Under the pieces are notes generated by a model that searched no databases, was not told the DNA's origin, and worked only from the letters and a program-made list of their open reading frames with translations. Below are positions 59,791-64,000 of a stretch of DNA of 64,000 nucleotides, piece after piece. Each line of letters starts with the position of its first letter. The stretch's first letter is position 1. The translations under genes and the position numbers were made by a program. Source of the DNA: Colias croceus (Eukaryota > Arthropoda > Insecta > Lepidoptera > Pieridae); NCBI RefSeq assembly GCF_905220415.1, contig NC_059545.1:196001-260000 (forward strand), given 5' to 3'.

Positions 59791-60160
59791 AGCGCGTCAC
59801 ACACGGTGAAGATACTATAATATTTTATGTTAAGATTCTCTAATATAAAATATTACAGTATCTTAAGGTATCCGGTATCAGCGTTCTGACCATCATTTCT
59901 CTTTTTGTCATTGCGTACTAAGACCCCTGAGCCCTGTAGAACCGCCATCCTGTTATAAATGACCCGAAATTTTGTGTCAGTGTTTCGGGTCATTTGTAAC
60001 AGGATGGCGGTTCTACACGGGTCTTAGTACGCAATGACAAAAAGAAAAATGATGGTCAGAACGCTGATACCGGATACCTTAAGATACTGTAATATTTTAT
60101 ATTAGAGAATCTTATCATAAAATATTATAGTATCTTATCTTCACTGTGTGTGACGCGCTT
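59791..60160. repeat. 370-bp foldback element with arms of about 170 bp
   Basis: Begins AGCGCGTCACACACGGTGAA and ends with the inverse (TTCACTGTGTGTGACGCGCT). The arms pair through GATACTATAATATTTTAT, GGTATCCGGTATCAGCG, TCATTGCGTACTAAGAC and GGCGGTTCTAC with a few small indels and mismatches, and meet at a short loop near 59975 (GACCCGAAA...TTTCGGGTC). No coding capacity. Superfamily not assigned. Confidence 0.85.
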
Positions 60161-61040
60161 TATTTTACATGGATTGTTTACTTTAACTTGTTACAGTTTT
60201 TCTATAGTCGTGAATATACCTCTATAATACACAATACACCGATCTACATAAGATGGAGTGCATAGACGGTAGAGTACTAAAATCGTTAAAAAATATTTTT
60301 GTTTGGTAAGGCATCCTTACATATTTGTAAGACAATTAAATATTATTTGACAAACATATAATATACATATAATATAATTAATTGTTTTACAACCACTTTT
60401 AAAATCTTAATTGTGTAATATAGTATATCTACCTAAATCAACTAAATATACGAGCCTTGATATTATTCGTATGAATCTTTTTGCACAGTGGATTAGTTTC
60501 TTATCCTTATATGATATCTAAAAGTTAATTATGTATTTACCTATCAATTTAACCTGTGACGACACTAAGTACATCTTATAATCATACTAAGCTTTACAAA
60601 CAGATTTAAACACTGAATTGTATCATTTCGCTTATTGGCACCGAGGTAGGTACCTTCTATTATGAAATCTCATAGAAACAATTTTTTATCTGACTATCAG
60701 ATATGACAAAGACATAAAGTTTCTAACGTTGTTTATGTATGTTTGTTTGTGGGGTGTAATTTTCGGAAGGACTAATCCGATCATGAAAATTCTTTTACAT
60801 AGAGAAAGCTAACGGTAGCTTTTTGACAGGAACTATATTACCGTGGGCTATGTTAATGGTTTAATGAATGATTTGTTAGAACAGATGTATGTACCTACGT
60901 ATATATTTAAATATGAATTAAGCCGGAGAATAGTGGGCCAGTTATGAGTCTCTATCTATGATAGAGCATTATATTTACCTACTATTTAAAGTATTTTTTC
61001 ATGAACCAAACATGAATCTTTATCAGAATATTATTAAGTA
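60161..61040. other. AT-rich intergenic DNA
   Basis: No feature supported. Confidence 0.35.
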
Positions 61041-61796
61041 CTAGCTGTGCCCGCGACTTCGTCCGCGTGGAATAGTGACTGCATAGTAGTTACTACTTAT
61101 CTTAAATTATTGAGTAAACACAGACTACCATAAATAATTAAAAGAACTGTAAGTAAAATTTATTACTAAACTGAGCTAAACAATACAAAAAAAATGCCTT
61201 ATTAATTTTCTACGTAAAATTTCTTTTAAATTATGTCATATTATTTTTAGGCACCAGGGGGGAGGGGAGCAAATTTCTTTTCCTTCCTTCCTTGTATGGA
61301 TGTTTTTAACTACGTATCGTGCAGCAACTGATCAGCTTAATCGATACTCAGTTTTTATCAAATCCAGCACAAAATCCAAATCAGATCTTTCCTGAATCCT
61401 GTCTCACGCCTGTAGGTAGTAACTAAACCGTTTAGACCGTGCAATAAAAATTAAATAAAAAAAAACAGCGCTACGAAGAAAAGTGCATACATAGAAAAAG
61501 GAATAAATAATTTCACAAACTTCCCGAAGATTTTTAAAAATAAATACCATTTTAAATATTTATAAAAAAAAACAAAGTCATCGGGGCTGCCATGCCAACA
61601 TCATCATAATATACCTCATTATCAAAATACATATATGGTACTTAATTTTAAAGATCGTCGGGAAGTTTGTAAGATAATTATTTATTCCTTTCGGTTTCTT
61701 GTTTTCATGTAATATTTTCAAGTGAGCGAGACCTACCTCTACCTCCATATTACATTCCTACATCATATTCATATCTATAAGTTTGTTGCTCCTTGA
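61041..61796 (-). mobile_element. Helitron-like 3' end and decayed body
   Basis: On the minus strand the left edge reads CCACGCGGACGAAGTCGCGG, GCACAGCTAG|T: a hairpin followed by CTAG and a T. The matching 5' TC end was not found, so only the 3' edge is secure. It may belong with the helicase remnant and array to the right. Confidence 0.5.
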
Positions 61797-61950
61797 CATC
61801 TTTTAAGTTGGGCCGTAACCGTGCACAAATTGTAATGGACCACAGTGGCAAAAGAAGTGGTATACTTAGGAAAAAATATTGCCAAGGGCCAGGCCTATGT
61901 AGCTTTGAGTAGAGTTCAAAATTTCCAGGGTGTGGCTATCCTCTCGCTCC
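61797..61950 (+). pseudogene. Helitron helicase (PIF1-like) C-terminal remnant
   Basis: One frame reads RAQIVMDHSGKRSGILRK (about 61827-61880). After a shift of frame the text continues IAKGQAYVALSRVQNFQGVA (about 61880-61939). 'KGQAYVALSRV....GV' is superfamily 1 helicase motif VI as found in PIF1-like helicases of Helitrons. The frameshift and the lack of any further helicase text show a relic. It is the only trace of Helitron enzyme in the window. Confidence 0.7.
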
Positions 61951-62000
61951 CATATCCCCTCTTCTTTCACAGACTTTCAACCCTTCCCTTCCATCCCTAG

Positions 62001-62720
62001 TAAATGGCAGAACCGATTTTGATGTAAACCCTAATTGTACCTATATGTTCACGTCATATTATCCTGTAGTTTGATGCTCCATTTGGTTTATTTATCCCCA
62101 CTGTCACCCCTAAAAAGCCCTAAATGTAATAAACGGATGAACCGATTTCGATAAAATATGACTAATTGTAATTCACACGTTGCCCTTTCATATTTTGATA
62201 TGCCGCTTGAGTATATTATTTGACCACATTATTCATTCCCACTTTTACCGCTGTAATCTAATAAATGGATAAACCGAATTGGATAAAAATATTACTAAGT
62301 GTACTTCACCCGTTATGCACTTTTATTTGATATGTCACTTGGGTATATTTGACAACATTCGTTTTTTTTCATTCCCACTTTTACCCATAAAAAGGTATAA
62401 TAAATGGATGAACCGATTTTGATAAAACATGTCTAATTAAACTTTACACGTCATGCCCTTTCATATGATATGTCACTTGAGTATATTTTTGACAAATTCA
62501 TTTTTCTATTACCACTTTTATACCTATATTAAATAAATGGATGAACCGATTTGTTACTGATAGGTCGTTCACTTTCATTTAATATATCACTTAGGTACTT
62601 ATATTTGACAACTTTCGTTTTTTTCATTCCCACATTTACCCCTATAATAATATACCTAGGTATAATAAATGGATGAACCGATTTTGATACACTTTATCTA
62701 AGAACCAGCGTCGGAAAATA
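62001..62720 (+). repeat. tandem array, about 133-bp unit, five to six units
   Basis: TAAATGGATGAACCGATTTTG-type text (20 of it conserved) starts at 62001, 62130, 62262, 62401, 62534 and 62666, spacings 129, 132, 139, 133 and 132. Each unit also carries CCCTTTCATAT-like, CACTTGAGTATAT-like and TCATTCCCACTTTTACCC-like blocks. The units are diverged. The array follows the helicase relic and is followed by AGCGGTCAAACACTTATCAC and TTTTTGCGTCGGGGGTTAAA, a text common in moth repeats. Confidence 0.85.
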
Positions 62721-62868
62721 TGCTGCCTAACTAAAAAAACCGCATCTAATTCGGATTACCTGTTAGCGAGCTACGGTGGCACAAACAGACACACACACAC
62801 AGACACACATAGCGGTCAAACACTTATCACCCATCTTTTTGCGTCGGGGGTTAAAAATATAATACGAC
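62721..62868 (+). mobile_element. terminal segment of the repeat element next to the array
   Basis: Contains (CA)n/ACAGACACACACACACAGAC and the conserved end TTTTTGCGTCGGGGGTTAAA. It is probably the end of the element that holds the array. Confidence 0.5.
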
Positions 62869-63596
62869 ATAATTTAAAGGACATTTTATGAATAAAATTT
62901 ACCTAGAAGTAAGAATAATTCTAATTTGACCATCACCAAGTCACCAAGCGCCGGGGTAACGTCACATAACATGTCATAAGATTGTTTGGACACTATCCTC
63001 CAAAAATGACTTCGAGTAAATTGGAATGTGGCCAATCGTCTTGAGCCTGTTTACGTAGTGACTACGTCAGAGATAGTTGTTATATAGTACTCGTACTACG
63101 TAACAACTACAATGCGTTTTCACTTGTCATTGTTTACAGTCACTAAGGCAGCGGCAATTAGGAAAAGAAACAAAGATAACACTTTCAGAGTAAAAGTTGA
63201 TTCAGAAAGTGCCTGAGTTGATAGAGACCATGCTCGTTTTTACTAGGTATAAGTTTAAACCTTATTACCTCAACACTAATATTTTTATTTTTAATAAAGA
63301 AATGACAATTTACAGAATTATGCAAATAAAATTATTATCAATAATTTAACGTCATACTAGAATTATAATTAAGTACTTATGGTCTGTGATCTGTTTCTAT
63401 CTCGAGTAGGTACATAAGTACTTAGGTACCTTCAAATAGTGTAAAAGTGGCCTGTTTAAATACTTTTATATACCTACCTACGGTATAAATATAGGTAGGT
63501 GTAGGTACTAGGTAACTAACTATTTATTTAAAGTGTAGTAGGTACCTACGCACCGATAATTCCTCTCGGAATAAGTAATTATTAAGCAAAATAATA
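62869..63596. other. AT-rich intergenic DNA
   Basis: Several TAGGTACCTAC-type simple patterns near 63410-63550; no gene. Confidence 0.35.
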
Positions 63597-64000
63597 TAAA
63601 ATAAAATTGAAATACCACTCTACCGATTAGCTAAAGTTAAAAGTTCATTTATGGGCACCAGCCACCTTTATAGCATTATAAGTAGAATTCCTCATAGTAT
63701 TAAAGAGCTTACCTATTAGTGCTAAATTTAAAAATTATGTAAAAAACGTATTAGTTAAGAGAGCCTATTACAGCATTAAGGAATATATGGAAGATAAAAA
63801 CCCATGGAGGGTTGTCGCGATAAAAACCACAGGACAGTTGTTTGGCATATAATGACAATATATGTATATATATTATATTGTTGTATATAGTTACATATAT
63901 TTTGTAAAATTAAATTGTAGGTAATACTGAAATGATTTAAAAGAGCAACTATGGAGTTTCCTACCGGTTCTTCTCCATGGATTCTGCTTTCCGAATCGGT
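63597..64000 (+). pseudogene. LINE ORF C-terminus and 3' UTR, cut by window edge
   Basis: Same family as the LINE at 32.4 kb, aligned from its 34372 onward: IEIPLYRLAKVKSSFMG, a frame-breaking change near 63640-63720, then FKNYVKNVLVKRAYYSIKEY and MEDKNPWRVVAIKTTGQLFG ending in a stop at 63850-63852. This copy lacks the Helitron found at 34559 and so shows the uninterrupted C-terminus. The 3' UTR runs off the window at the CCGAATCGGT text. Confidence 0.88.

Noticed and set aside
62001..62720. Regular repeats that could suggest a CRISPR array
   Set aside because: The units are contiguous, about 133 bp and diverged, without short identical repeats and unique spacers; the setting is eukaryotic.

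Overview
The window looks like nuclear DNA of a moth or butterfly (Lepidoptera). It is strongly AT-rich, genes are sparse and split by introns, and the space between them is filled with repeats typical of that order: Helitron-like elements with 5' TC / 3' CTAG ends inserted between A and T and carrying the GTCT-rich 'Lep1' body, tRNA-derived SINEs with the 'CCACTGCTGGGACACGGGCC' type body, jockey/CR1-group LINEs, long foldback elements, and small TA- or TTAA-bounded DNA elements. No prokaryotic or organellar features are seen.

Only two host protein genes can be supported. At the left end, minus strand 4415 to 1729, lies a complete four-exon Rab10 GTPase gene (203 codons). At 53068..53478 on the plus strand lies a single-exon gene for a secreted cysteine-rich protein whose spacing and 'VGCTC' ending match the IL-17 cytokine family. 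A GC-rich promoter sits directly upstream of it, and a CRE cluster and an E-box palindrome lie 1.1-1.8 kb upstream.

Layout: 1-4.4 kb Rab10; 4.4-32.4 kb gene desert with Helitron-like insertions, a SINE, a perfect 106-bp-arm foldback, a MITE, an RTE-like LINE remnant and the first copy of a 725-bp TTAA-bounded element; 32.4-35.0 kb a broken LINE carrying a nested SINE and a nested Helitron; 35-39.3 kb no gene recognised; 39.3-40.6 kb a pogo-like TA-bounded element into which the second, inverted and apparently identical copy of the TTAA element has inserted; 41.0-45.8 kb an almost intact LINE with a PHD/coiled-coil/FP-like ORF1, an uninterrupted endonuclease-reverse transcriptase ORF2, a 3' UTR with about 170-bp repeats and a 30-A tail; 46-52.6 kb desert with GC islands; 52.6-53.8 kb the IL-17-like gene; 54-64 kb Helitron, miRNA-like hairpin, nested long-TIR elements, LINE fragments, a large foldback, a decayed Helitron helicase with a 133-bp tandem array, and a LINE 3' end cut by the window edge.

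The two host genes have no evident functional link. The mobile elements record a layered history: Helitron-in-LINE, SINE-in-LINE, TTAA-element-in-pogo element, and foldback-in-long-TIR element. Several junctions can be read to the base because a target duplication or an empty paralogous site is present in the same window. All identities were judged by eye; no database search was run.
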